Below, piece by piece: positions 27,841-36,235 of a DNA stretch of 44,130 bases (the stretch's first letter is position 1; the number at the start of each line of letters is the position of its first letter). The DNA lies in assembly GCF_006539285.1 (NCBI RefSeq), contig NZ_BJMS01000030.1, forward strand, positions 1 to 44,130, read 5' to 3'. The DNA comes from Sporolactobacillus inulinus (GTDB lineage: Bacteria > Bacillota > Bacilli > Bacillales > Sporolactobacillaceae). A model generated the notes under the pieces. That model made no database searches. It was given only the letters and a program-made list of their open reading frames with translations, and had not been told where the DNA came from. The translations under genes and the position numbers were made by a program.

Positions 27841-27869
27841 ATTCTATTGCGAATACGCAGGAAAGTCAA
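27841..27869 (-). promoter_or_regulatory. Sigma-A promoter of the trpEG T-box leader
   Basis: TTGACT (27864-27869), 17-nt spacer, TAGAAT (27841-27846) on the minus strand, just past the stop of the upstream 87-residue gene. Confidence 0.85.
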
Positions 27870-27881
27870 CTGAAAAAATGA

Positions 27882-28145
27882 TCATTTGCTCCGTTTCCTG
27901 TTGATTTTGTCGACTAGATTTCTTATATAGTCATCATCATGCTGAAGCAAGAGTGCAACATACTTTTTCTCACGAATTTCTTTATCCGGACAAGTCAATC
28001 GATGGTTATTCAGATCCAATCGGAGATTAAAGGTTTCTGAATGCGTTTCAGTCAAGTCTGTTCTGAAGGTTAAGTTAACAAGCCCTTTATCCTCATCTTC
28101 CCATTCCCAACCTTGTAATTGGGTATAAAAAAAGTACTCATCCAT
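27882..28145 (-). CDS. Small acidic hypothetical protein
   Basis: An 87-residue soluble protein beginning MDEYFFYTQLQGWEWEDEDK, rich in Asp/Glu in its middle, with a strand-like NLRLDLNNHRLTC segment and a basic C-terminus (INRKRSK). Not recognised. The ATG at 28145 is preceded by GAGGGAT at close spacing. It lies 33 nt after the GNAT gene and ends just before the trpEG promoter. Confidence 0.6.
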   Translation of the reverse strand: MDEYFFYTQLQGWEWEDEDKGLVNLTFRTDLTETHSETFNLRLDLNNHRLTCPDKEIREKKYVALLLQHDDDYIRNLVDKINRKRSK

Positions 28146-28178
28146 TGGGTATCCCTCATTTCCCCATGTTTTCGCCTC

Positions 28179-28631
28179 TCACGACAAGCGTTTAGCAAAA
28201 CGAATCCTATCGCGGCACTGGATGCCATTTTCAAAAATAGGCTCGGCATAATGATCAATAAAATAACCTTTATCAATGCCGGTCATCGAAAAGCCGCATT
28301 TTTGGTAGAAACCAAGCTGTAAAATGCTTGAATTTCCAGTGCAGACTTCCAATCTGCGAAAGCCTTTTGTTTTTGCGTAGTCTGTTGCATGCTCAATCAG
28401 CTTTTTGCCATTTCCTTTGCCCTGTTCTTTCTCACGCACGGCGATATTGACAATCTCCATTGTAAGCGGACGCGTCTCAATCAACACGCAAACGCCGACT
28501 ATTTCGTTTTCTTTAACCATCGCCAAGCATGTCGATCGATCCAGGTAACGTTCAATCATTTTCTGGGAAGGATCAGCAAGCAACAAGAGATCCATCGGAA
28601 CTTGGTCATTTCGTTCTAATTTCACAATCAC
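28179..28631 (-). CDS. GNAT-family N-acetyltransferase
   Basis: A 150-residue acetyl-CoA-dependent acetyltransferase. The acetyl-CoA loop is REKEQGKGNGKKLIEHA near residue 66-82, preceded by the strand MEIVNIAV and followed by the LEVCTGNSSILQLGFYQKCGF segment typical of motif B. Substrate unknown. The GTG at 28631 follows GAGAGG by 8 nt. It starts 26 nt after the restored stop of the frameshifted RpiR gene, so the two may be co-transcribed. Confidence 0.84.
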   Translation of the reverse strand: MIVKLERNDQVPMDLLLLADPSQKMIERYLDRSTCLAMVKENEIVGVCVLIETRPLTMEIVNIAVREKEQGKGNGKKLIEHATDYAKTKGFRRLEVCTGNSSILQLGFYQKCGFSMTGIDKGYFIDHYAEPIFENGIQCRDRIRFAKRLS

Positions 28632-28656
28632 GATTTATACCTCTCCATTTCCTTTG

Positions 28657-29414
28657 TCACTCATCAAAGAGAATAAACTCGCGGTATTTTCGAGAAACCA
28701 CATCAAGGATCAATTCTAAACCAATCAGTGAATGAATTTGTTGCTTGTACTGATGATCCGGTAGCGGCGTCGCTTCAAAGAAAAAGGAATAATTAGCATT
28801 TTCACTCAAAAATTACTACCAAACTTAGTAAACGTGGCAATCGGTATATTCCTCATTTTCAACATTCGCACTGCGTCTTTTATACCGGGCGTCTCTCCAC
28901 TCAATGAAGTAAAAATAATCAAGTCATCTTTCCTTATAATCGAACTGCTCATTAACAAATTGGACTCTCCGGAGATCAGCATATTGGCACGTTTTGCGAG
29001 CATCAGGTCCTTAGAGAATTCTTTGGTGAAGTTATTCTGCGAAAAGCCGGTAGCATATAAGAAAACCATGCGTGCATCTTTCAATTTCTGCAAAAAAGGC
29101 TGGAAATTGGTTTGTTCCACATAGCGCATGATCCAATCCAAATCCTGTTTTAATAACTGAGTCAAGTCAGAGGGTTCTAACGCGGGGACCTTCATGGACT
29201 CACGAATGACATATTTTAATTCTGAAAATCCGCGATACCCCAATTTTTTTGCAAAGCGAAGTACGGAGCTTTTTGAACTGAGCATTGCTGCTCCCAATTC
29301 AACAATACTCATATTAACCACATCCTGCGGTCGCCTCATCATGAACTTTGCCATTTCTTTTTCTGAATCGGTCAGTCGATCATAATTCATCTTTATACTT
29401 AATTCAAAATCCAT
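28657..29414 (-). pseudogene. RpiR-family regulator, frameshifted at a T5 run
   Basis: The uninterrupted frame gives an N-terminal HTH (ATG at 29414, AAGGTGG just upstream; LTDSEKEMAKFMMRRPQDVV, then LSSKSSVLRFAKKLGY) and most of a SIS domain, ending at a TGA at 28806-28808. One added T in the TTTTT run before that stop lets the reading continue as NFLSENANYSFFFEATPLPD and on to a TGA at 28657, about 50 further residues that look like the usual RpiR C-terminus. The joined protein would be about 252 residues, near MalR length. It lies just downstream of the mannose-family PTS/alpha-glucosidase operon and is its likely regulator. A sequencing error, slippage or real decay are all possible. Confidence 0.82.
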
Positions 29415-29496
29415 ACGCTTCCACCTTATAAAATCGATCGTTTCAAGGTCTATTATCGACACGACACGTTTTGCTCTGCTCCTTTTCAGTATACCG

Positions 29497-29537
29497 CAAA
29501 AAAGGCGAGTAAGAGCCGAGACCGTCTCTTACTCGCC
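29497..29537 (-). terminator. Terminator after the alpha-glucosidase gene
   Basis: GGCGAGTAAGAG and CTCTTACTCGCC form a perfect 12-bp stem with a 10-nt loop; on the minus strand it is followed by TTTTTTGCGG. It separates the PTS/glucosidase operon from the RpiR gene. Confidence 0.93.
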
Positions 29538-29548
29538 ACATGTATCGT

Positions 29549-31228
29549 TTATTCTTCAATAAGATAGATAACCGCTTCATAGGGACGGAGTTCTAAATCC
29601 GCCAATACTTCTTTGCTATCATGGTAATTTGAGAGTAACAATTTTCCAGAAGCATGCTTTAATTCTTCAGGCAAATGATAGTTTACCTTATTATCCGAGA
29701 AGGAACAGATGACCACTAACTTTTGCTTTTGAAGAACACGCATGTAGCCATAGACGTCGGAATCGGTTGGATTAATCAATTCATAGGTCCCGTCAATCAC
29801 AACCGGCAACGTTTTGCGGAGGCGAATGAGCTCCTTATAATGATAATAGACCGAGTCTTTATCTTTCAGACAATGCGCCACATTAATGCGTGCATTATCC
29901 GGACTAAAATCAATCCATGGTGTCCCAGTAGTAAATCCAAACTTTTCTTTTCCGTTCCAGGGCATCGGTGTACGCGCGTTATCCCGAGATTTCAAAAAAA
30001 TGGATTTTTTGATATACGCTTGCGAAAGCCCCCGCGCTTCAAAGTCCTTCTTCACTCCTATGGTTTCAATATCCTTATAGTGATCTAGCGAAGCAAAGCG
30101 AACATTGCGCATGCCCAACTCTTCTCCTTGATAAATATAGGGCGTCCCTTTCATCATATGGAGAAGGGTTCCAAGCATTTTCGCAGACTCCACCCGATAG
30201 TCCCTATCATTCCCAAAACGAGTCACCGCGCGTGGCTGGTCATGGTTACTCCAATAAAGTGAATTCCACCCATGACCTTCCAGCTTGCGCTGCCATTCGG
30301 TCATAACATCTCGCAAATCACTCATCTTAAAACGCACATCTGAAAATTTCCCATAGGGTCCGTAGTCTAAGTGCATGTGGTCAAAATGAAAGACCATATT
30401 TAATTCGTTACGCTCAGGATCCGTGTATAAAATCGCCTGGTCACTCGTCGTATTTGCTGTTTCGCCAACAGTCATAATCTTGTGTTTACTTAATACTTCT
30501 TGATTCATCTCATGAAGAAATTCATGGACACGCGGACCATTCGATGCGCCAATATAATAGGATTTACTATAAACGGCATCATCCGGAGCATCCGGCCAAT
30601 CCTGACGTTTGCTTATTAAACTAATGACATCCATTCGGAATCCATCAATTCCAAGTTCAAACCAAAAATTCATCATGGCATAAATTTTTTTACGAACGCT
30701 TGGATTTTCCCAGTTTAAATCCGGCTGTTCTTTCGCAAATAAATGGAGATAGTATTGCCCGCGACTTTCCACATACTCCCAAGCCGGACCACCAAAAGTG
30801 GAGCCCCAATTCGTTGGCGGACTTCCATCAGCTTTCGGATCTTTCCAAATATAGAAATCAGAATACGCGTTATCACGCGATTCGCATGATTTTCGAAACC
30901 ATTCATGCTGATCGCTTGTATGATTCACGACCAAGTCCATGATAATTTTGATACCGAAAGAATGTGCTTTATTTAAAAGGCGTTTGAAATCGTCCATGGT
31001 TCCATATTTAGGATTAATTTTGAAGTAATCGGAAATGTCATAGCCATTATCGACCATCGGCGATTGATAAATCGGATTCAACCAAATCACATCAATGCCT
31101 AATTCAGCCAAATAAGGCAGTTTTTCATGAATTCCATTTAAGTCGCCTACTCCGCTCCCCGTTGTATCTTTGAAGCTTTGTGGATAGACTTGATAAACGA
31201 CGCTTTTTTTCCACCAGTCTTTTTCCAT
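29549..31228 (-). CDS. GH13 alpha-glucosidase (oligo-1,6-glucosidase-like)
   Basis: Cytoplasmic glycoside hydrolase of 559 residues in the GH13 oligo-1,6-glucosidase/trehalose-6-phosphate hydrolase group. The catalytic residues are Asp200 in GFRMDV (nucleophile), Glu256 in TVGETAN (acid/base) and Asp330 in SNHDQP. Val201 right after the nucleophile is the residue associated with alpha-1,6 rather than alpha-1,4 preference in oligo-1,6-glucosidases; TreA also has Val there. Because a PTS delivers the sugar, the substrate is probably phosphorylated (inference). The ATG at 31228 has AAGGAG 6 nt upstream, just after the EIIA stop. Last gene of the operon, before a perfect terminator. Confidence 0.88.
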   Translation of the reverse strand: MEKDWWKKSVVYQVYPQSFKDTTGSGVGDLNGIHEKLPYLAELGIDVIWLNPIYQSPMVDNGYDISDYFKINPKYGTMDDFKRLLNKAHSFGIKIIMDLVVNHTSDQHEWFRKSCESRDNAYSDFYIWKDPKADGSPPTNWGSTFGGPAWEYVESRGQYYLHLFAKEQPDLNWENPSVRKKIYAMMNFWFELGIDGFRMDVISLISKRQDWPDAPDDAVYSKSYYIGASNGPRVHEFLHEMNQEVLSKHKIMTVGETANTTSDQAILYTDPERNELNMVFHFDHMHLDYGPYGKFSDVRFKMSDLRDVMTEWQRKLEGHGWNSLYWSNHDQPRAVTRFGNDRDYRVESAKMLGTLLHMMKGTPYIYQGEELGMRNVRFASLDHYKDIETIGVKKDFEARGLSQAYIKKSIFLKSRDNARTPMPWNGKEKFGFTTGTPWIDFSPDNARINVAHCLKDKDSVYYHYKELIRLRKTLPVVIDGTYELINPTDSDVYGYMRVLQKQKLVVICSFSDNKVNYHLPEELKHASGKLLLSNYHDSKEVLADLELRPYEAVIYLIEE

Positions 31229-31238
31229 CATTTTCTCC

Positions 31239-31659
31239 TTACTCATCGTCTTCATCTTCAGGCCTATTTGTTATAAAGTCATTCACATAAATCAATTGTT
31301 CCTTCGCCTCATCTAGCGACGAGCGAATTTGTTCCGCTGTTAGATACGTGTCATCTGGCTTCAATGCTATGGTCAAGACAATGGGTAGATTGATTCCGGT
31401 AATCACATGGAAATGCGGACGTGCTGTATATTTGGCAAAGGATTGATTGACCGATCCTCCTAATAAGTCTGTGAAGACGACAACTTCATCTTTCTTGATC
31501 CACCCCTTTTAACAAGGCGTCAATTTCTTCCTGAATCGGTGTATTCGTCAAATATGCAGAGAGTGCAGAAACGTTGTTGCGTTCACCCGTAATGTAGTTC
31601 AACGTGTCTTTTATTCCTGTTGCCATTTTGTGATGACTCGCAATGATAATTTTTCGCAT
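31239..31659 (-). pseudogene. PTS mannose-family EIIA, frameshifted at a G4 run
   Basis: Translation from the ATG at 31659 gives MRKIIIASHHKMATGIKDTL with the phospho-accepting histidine (His9) and continues to KGV, then meets TGA near 31491. Removing one G from the GGGG run at about 31503-31506 restores KGWIKKDEVVVFTDLLGGSV, the conserved EIIA-Man segment, and the frame then stays open to a TAA at 31239 with an acidic tail PEDEDDE. The restored protein of about 139 residues is normal for the family. All other PTS genes beside it are intact, so either the base count is wrong or the system lacks a functional EIIA. Confidence 0.9.
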
Positions 31660-31707
31660 TGTATTTCTTTTCCTTTCTTTAAATGAAAAACGACAACTTG
31701 CCTCGCT

Positions 31708-32523
31708 TTAAACGCCTAATATTCCAAAGAATGAACAAACCAACGCCAATCCGATCACTAGAAAAATAATTTGTGTGATACTCAGTTTCTTTGAAGCGAT
31801 TAATTTGTAGACGACATAAGTTAACACTGCCGGGAGTAACGCCGGCATAATTTTATCTAAGATTTCTGTTTGAATGGGCAAGGTCACTTTTCCGGTTTTA
31901 AATTCAATCGGAATGTTCATTTTCACGACTGAGGGAATTAATGCGCCGACTACGGTTAGTCCCATGATGGAAGCGGACTCGGTAAAAATGTTCAACCGAT
32001 CGCCGAGGGCAGTAATCAATTTCAATCCAGAGCTATGTCCCATGTCGAATAATTTCATACGAAAAAAGAAGAAAATAACATTTAACAACAACCAAATGAT
32101 GGCACCCGTTGGATTGCCTTGCAGTGCCATATAGCCAGAAATCGATCCCATAATCGTCGGATAAAGTACCCAAACGAGTGTATCACCAACACCAGCTAAT
32201 GGTCCCATCATCCCCGTTTTGAATGCTTGAACGGCATTTTTTGACTTAATCCCATCTTTTTCTTCCATTGCTATAGAAGCACCTAATAGCAAGTTCGCCA
32301 TCCATGTTGTTGTATTGAAATAATTAAAATGATTATTTAACGAGGCTTTATAATCTTCATCCTTTTTATGGATTTTCCGTAACACTTTACTTAGCCCATA
32401 CACAACGGCAGGTGCTTGCTGATTTTCATAGTTAAATGTATTACACGCCATAAACATATAACGAATGGATGCTTTTCGAATGTCTTTTTTCGTTACCACA
32501 TCGTTCTTCTCCACGCTATTCAT
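31708..32523 (-). CDS. PTS mannose-family EIID
   Basis: Membrane subunit of a mannose/fructose/sorbose-type PTS permease; together with EIIC it forms the sugar channel. The 271-residue protein has the EIID segments YMFMACNTFNYENQQA, a GMMGPLAGVGDTLVW stretch, and C-terminal membrane helices. The ATG at 32523 is chosen because AAGGAG lies 8-9 nt before it; it overlaps the EIIC stop by 8 nt. Sugar specificity is set by the EIIC/EIID pair and cannot be read here, but the glucosidase in the operon points to a glucoside. Confidence 0.93.
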   Translation of the reverse strand: MNSVEKNDVVTKKDIRKASIRYMFMACNTFNYENQQAPAVVYGLSKVLRKIHKKDEDYKASLNNHFNYFNTTTWMANLLLGASIAMEEKDGIKSKNAVQAFKTGMMGPLAGVGDTLVWVLYPTIMGSISGYMALQGNPTGAIIWLLLNVIFFFFRMKLFDMGHSSGLKLITALGDRLNIFTESASIMGLTVVGALIPSVVKMNIPIEFKTGKVTLPIQTEILDKIMPALLPAVLTYVVYKLIASKKLSITQIIFLVIGLALVCSFFGILGV

Positions 32524-33319
32524 CAAAATCATCTCCTTCACCGGCATCACCCGTATCGCCAACTCCGGCTACCGCCGGTGTCTTTTTCATATTTTGCGTG
32601 AAGTAATAATAAGCAAAGGCAAATCCTAAGAGTGCAATACCCAGAATTGGTAATTTAAGATATGCAGAAATAACAAAGCCAATTATAAGCATCGTTAAGT
32701 ATTTTTTGACGGGCATAAATTGTAGTAATAGTGCAATTCCGACCACTGGAAGCATTGACCCTGCAATGGATAGTCCGTCTGTAAACCACTTTGGCACAAA
32801 ATCTAGGATCAAACGCACAAGCCGATCGCCAAATAACACACAAAGTGCTGTAGGAAGTGCTGTAGTCATACCAAAGATGAGCGGACCTATCCAAAAAATG
32901 CGTTCCATTTTCTTAAACTTTCCTTGATTTAACGCTTTTTGAGCGGCATGAGAAACATACGAATTCAACAATTTACCGAGAACATCTAATTGAATGCCCA
33001 ACATTCCGACAGGAACACCGACTGCCAAGGCAATCGCTTTCGCATTTTCAATATCATGGGTTGTTCGAAGCGCAACATAAACGCCGACAAGTGTTGCAAG
33101 ACCATAGTTTGGTACCGATGATCCGCCAATGTTGGCTACTCCCAAAGCCATCAATTGAAAGGTTCCGGCTATAATCATTGCTGTAGTCACATCGCCCATA
33201 ATAATACCTGCAATCATTCCAATAATCGCCGGGTACCATGTGGTAATGACAAATCCCTGTTGGTCAAGAACCATCCAGAATGCCAAGGCAATGATGAGTA
33301 TTCCTTGAATAATCTCCAT
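32516..33319 (-). CDS. PTS mannose-family EIIC
   Basis: Membrane subunit of the same permease, 267 residues, with many hydrophobic helices and the family segments GVANIGGSSVPNYGLAT and VGVPVGMLGIQLD. The C-terminal tail after the last helix is Gly/Asp-rich (GVGDTGDAGEGDDFDE) and ends inside the EIID start region. GAGGAG lies 6 nt before the ATG at 33319. It follows EIIB by 69 nt. Confidence 0.93.
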   Translation of the reverse strand: MEIIQGILIIALAFWMVLDQQGFVITTWYPAIIGMIAGIIMGDVTTAMIIAGTFQLMALGVANIGGSSVPNYGLATLVGVYVALRTTHDIENAKAIALAVGVPVGMLGIQLDVLGKLLNSYVSHAAQKALNQGKFKKMERIFWIGPLIFGMTTALPTALCVLFGDRLVRLILDFVPKWFTDGLSIAGSMLPVVGIALLLQFMPVKKYLTMLIIGFVISAYLKLPILGIALLGFAFAYYYFTQNMKKTPAVAGVGDTGDAGEGDDFDE

Positions 33320-33388
33320 TTTTTTCTCCTCTTCCTAGTCATGAGTCATTGCGGACATCATGTGTAAACTCCACTTTCTATCGATTAT

Positions 33389-33865
33389 TTATTTAATATA
33401 AGTTTCTAGTGGCTCTTCTACTTCTCCCGGTACAAAGTGGAATGTAACTGGAATTCCTTTTTCTTTTAGCGCTTTTAAATCAGCAACTTCCTTTTCATCG
33501 ACAGAAACCATTTTCTTAACCGTCTTTTTTCCCTCACCGTCAAAAATGATTCCTACGTTTACCTTCGGAATGTGAACGCCGCCATCAGCAAGTTTTAATA
33601 ATGTTTCCGGCTCACGAACAACTAAGAAAACATTATGGCTGTCATACTTTCCCTTATTAAAGTTGGCAATTGCCGTTTCCGTATCAATGATTGACATCCC
33701 TGTTCCTGAAGGCTTACTCATGCGCATCGCTGCTTTTTGAGTCTCATCTTTACTTACTTCATCATCGACGACCATCAATCGCTTTGCTTTTGTATGCGCT
33801 GCCCATTGGGTCACTACAATTCCGTGAATTAAACGTTGATCAATTCGTGCAAGTACTAGTCCCAT
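33389..33865 (-). CDS. PTS mannose-family EIIB
   Basis: Cytoplasmic phosphoryl carrier of 158 residues. The phospho-accepting histidine is His14 in RLIHGIVVTQW, the signature of the mannose/sorbose EIIB group. It would take phosphate from the EIIA encoded at 31239-31659, which is broken as sequenced. First gene of the operon; AGGGGGT lies 7 nt before the ATG. Confidence 0.94.
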   Translation of the reverse strand: MGLVLARIDQRLIHGIVVTQWAAHTKAKRLMVVDDEVSKDETQKAAMRMSKPSGTGMSIIDTETAIANFNKGKYDSHNVFLVVREPETLLKLADGGVHIPKVNVGIIFDGEGKKTVKKMVSVDEKEVADLKALKEKGIPVTFHFVPGEVEEPLETYIK

Positions 33866-33911
33866 CGTACAGACCCCCTATTGAATGCGTTTTCTTTTTA
33901 ACTACGAATAG

Positions 33912-33940
33912 AGCATAGCATTACGTGAAAGCGCAAACAA
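33912..33940 (-). promoter_or_regulatory. Candidate PTS operon promoter with cre-like site
   Basis: TGAAAGCGCAAACA at 33926-33939 matches the cre consensus at 13 of 14 positions. It overlaps a possible minus-strand promoter (TTGTTT, 17-nt spacer, TATGCT), which is weak on its own. Catabolite repression of the glucoside PTS operon is the likely reading. Confidence 0.6.
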
Positions 33941-34434
33941 TAGATTCCAAACATGTCGGGAAATGGATAGGAACATCGAGAAAAGGTGTCCAATCATAGG
34001 GAAATTTCCCGAGATTTCATTGATTCAACTCTATAATGATTAACGATCAGCCAATAATGAGGAATCATTCAAAAGCTTCAGATAGAGATGAAACGAATAG
34101 AGGAGGAGAACGAAAAATCACTAAAACGATGGAGAGTGAGAAGATCCGTTTTTCTGAGGCATCTTTCGTAATTATTGTAGCTAAAATTTTATAAAAATTT
34201 ATTTCTATGTTCGTGCATAGAGTTGCTTTTCGCTAATTTAGCAGAAAGGCACTATATCGGCTTTCCTATTTATATCATCGCCATGCTGTATAAATCGAGT
34301 TTTGATTACCTGGGTATCGGCCTGAAATGCAAACGATTTATACCAAGGTTACGAAATTTAACAAAAATAATATCAAGGTATGGAATGCCGCATCATTAGT
34401 GCTTAGCATTAATGTTTATCGTTGTTTATCCCTG
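33941..34434. other. Gene-free AT-rich region upstream of the PTS operon
   Basis: Nearly 500 nt with no supported ORF. It holds a perfect 12-bp palindrome GGGAAATTTCCC (33999-34010), which could be an operator for the RpiR protein, and a hairpin around CGCTAATTTAGC near 34230-34245. Nothing else is recognised. Confidence 0.4.
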
Positions 34435-34887
34435 TTAAAACGTACAATCAGACAGATAACTAGCGAGTTCTTTTTTCATTTTTCCATGCTTTTCTTCACT
34501 GAATTGCTTGTCATCATCAAACCAGTTCGACGAATCATAGAGCCACACCGGCTTTTTTCGTCGTTCTTCGCTTTCCCACTCGTAGCGGGGAAAAATGTGT
34601 GCGTGTAAGAACGCATCAGCATTGCCCAATAGGTCGTAATTAACGCGGAGCGGGTGACAAACCTTGAGGATTGCGTCACCAATTAAACTCATATCAGTTA
34701 AAAACTGTGAACGTTCCGGAACGGCTAAATCATTAAGGCTAAACACTTCTCTTTTCGGAAGCAGAACGCAATAGCCCGGCAAAAATTGTGTATCACCAAT
34801 TACCGCGTAGCCGCTTTTCAATTCTGCAAGAACCATCGGATTGGTTCCGTTTTTCGCTGATTCGATTCTGTTTTCCTTCCAGTTCAT
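34435..34887 (-). CDS. HIT-family nucleotide hydrolase-like protein
   Basis: A 150-residue member of the histidine triad superfamily, which hydrolyse or transfer nucleotidyl groups (for example diadenosine polyphosphates). The motif near residue 100 reads AFLHAHIFPRYEW: the first two histidines of the triad are present, while the third position is taken by Arg/Tyr, as in some divergent HIT members. The ATG at 34887 follows AAAGGAGGT; the longer open frame upstream is not supported. Confidence 0.78.
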   Translation of the reverse strand: MNWKENRIESAKNGTNPMVLAELKSGYAVIGDTQFLPGYCVLLPKREVFSLNDLAVPERSQFLTDMSLIGDAILKVCHPLRVNYDLLGNADAFLHAHIFPRYEWESEERRKKPVWLYDSSNWFDDDKQFSEEKHGKMKKELASYLSDCTF

Positions 34888-34962
34888 GATGCGTAACACC
34901 TCCTTTTTTTCTTGTTGCACCACGATATTCCGGTCAAAAAGGATCGAATAACGTATCCCTTT

Positions 34963-34971
34963 TGCTATAAT
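34963..34971 (+). promoter_or_regulatory. Extended -10 element before a 36-residue ORF
   Basis: TGCTATAAT, a perfect extended -10, lies 21 nt before the ATG of the small membrane peptide. No convincing -35 is seen. Confidence 0.55.
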
Positions 34972-34991
34972 GAGGAAAAAAGAGAATTCAC

Positions 34992-35102
34992 ATGATGCAA
35001 ACCGCAACAGCTGTCTTACCCATTTTTATTTTGATTTACATCGCAATTCCTGTCTTCATCATCTGGTACATGCTTCAATTTTTAAAAATACATAAAGAAT
35101 GA
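34992..35102 (+). CDS. 36-residue single-helix membrane peptide
   Basis: ATG ATG start, 36 codons and TGA. The peptide has one hydrophobic span (roughly residues 7-29, including IFILIYIAIPVFIIWYML) and a short basic end (KIHKE), so it is predicted to be a single-pass membrane peptide with a cytoplasmic C-terminus. A purine-rich GAGGAAAAAAGAGA stretch lies just upstream after a perfect extended -10, and a terminator follows 50 nt past the stop, giving a complete small transcription unit. Function unknown. Confidence 0.65.
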   Translation: MMQTATAVLPIFILIYIAIPVFIIWYMLQFLKIHKE

Positions 35103-35151
35103 AACGATGTGCTCAAAGTGATTGCCCAAAAGCTAGATAAAAAGGATCAGT

Positions 35152-35172
35152 GACAGGGGAACCTGTCTTTTT
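35152..35172 (+). terminator. Terminator of the small membrane peptide gene
   Basis: GACAGG and CCTGTC with a 4-nt loop followed by TTTTT. Confidence 0.85.
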
Positions 35173-35202
35173 CGTTTTCCAAAAAATGGGAAGGAGTGTG
35201 CT

Positions 35203-35715
35203 CTATAGCTCAATCCAATACCGCTGCGTGATTCGGTCCCCATGCCGCAGCTCATTTTCAAGAATACCGCCATTATGAATGATTGTTTTTGCGGAACCTC
35301 TATTGTTCTTGTCACATGTGAGGAGCACGCGTTTCAGATGAAGCGCCCGCGCCTTATCGAGTGCAAGCGCCAGCATCTTAGTCGCAAAGCCCTTGCAACG
35401 TTCCGAAGGCCGAACACCATACCCAATGTGACCGCCAAGATCGAGTAAAGCTTCGTTCAATTCATGGCGCAAATGCACCGCCCCGTACAGACGTCCGTTC
35501 GCGTCCGCTAAAAAATACAAGGTTGCCGGAACCCAGCCACGCTTGCGCACCGCAGCGGTTTTTCCTTCCTCAAGCTCCGCTAAAAATTGTTGGTAGCTGA
35601 TCGCTCCTTTCGCGGAAGCACTCGGAATGATTTCTTCCCCGGAAGCTACCCATTCCGACAAATAGTCGTTAAACGCATCTTCTAGTTCCGGAGTCGGCTC
35701 TACTAATTGAACCAT
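35203..35715 (-). CDS. GNAT-family N-acetyltransferase
   Basis: A 170-residue acetyltransferase. The strand LYGAVHLRHELN and the segment GHIGYGVRPSERCKGFATKML match the motif A acetyl-CoA region, and LLTCDKNNRGSAKTIIHNGG matches motif B. It resembles the YlbP/YdfB-like group of bacilli acetyltransferases in layout; the substrate is unknown. GAGGTG lies about 5 nt before the ATG. It follows the ASCH gene by 55 nt on the same strand. Confidence 0.85.
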   Translation of the reverse strand: MVQLVEPTPELEDAFNDYLSEWVASGEEIIPSASAKGAISYQQFLAELEEGKTAAVRKRGWVPATLYFLADANGRLYGAVHLRHELNEALLDLGGHIGYGVRPSERCKGFATKMLALALDKARALHLKRVLLTCDKNNRGSAKTIIHNGGILENELRHGDRITQRYWIEL

Positions 35716-35770
35716 ACGATCACCTCAATGGTAGACTTTGATGCAGAATCTGCGGTTAGCCGCAAATCGC

Positions 35771-36235
35771 TCAAACTTGCTTTCGATAAACCACCTCAAA
35801 AACTTCGCAAAAGCACGGAATCTCGTTGTGAAATGACCGCCCTGCTTCTGCATATTCCTGCTTAAAAAAGGCCTCGTGGACGCGTCGCCAATAAGTAAGG
35901 GAACGGTCTCCTTCGCCTTCGTGATAAGCGTGTTCCCATGTGACCAAGTTATAGGGAACAATTTCCGTGACAACGGTCTTGGTAATCGCTTCCGGCTCAC
36001 CATTACCATTAAGAATGATGTTGTACTCTCCGACTTGCGGAAGCGGTTCCTCTTTTTCATAGAGTTCATAGGCGGAGGTTGTCGCCGTTTTGATTCCCCG
36101 AACAACCAACTCTGCCAAATCATCAGCCATTTCAGGGGTATTGCCGAACGCCCAAGCCTGGTAGTTGTCATGCGTTAGGCCTTGCTTTGTTTTATACTCG
36201 TTCCAGAACTTTATAATCGCTTCATCGTTTGCCAT
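35771..36235 (-). CDS. ASCH-domain protein
   Basis: A 154-residue protein of the ASCH superfamily, a PUA-like fold thought to bind RNA or nucleotides. Visible family pieces are the N-terminal FWNEYK, the AWAFGNTPEMADDLAELV stretch, GIKTATTSAYELYEKE, VGEYNIILNGNGEPEAI and the closing EIPCFCEVFEVVY. The ATG at 36235 has AAAGGAG 7 nt upstream; an upstream extension is unsupported. Paired with a GNAT gene downstream. Confidence 0.82.
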   Translation of the reverse strand: MANDEAIIKFWNEYKTKQGLTHDNYQAWAFGNTPEMADDLAELVVRGIKTATTSAYELYEKEEPLPQVGEYNIILNGNGEPEAITKTVVTEIVPYNLVTWEHAYHEGEGDRSLTYWRRVHEAFFKQEYAEAGRSFHNEIPCFCEVFEVVYRKQV

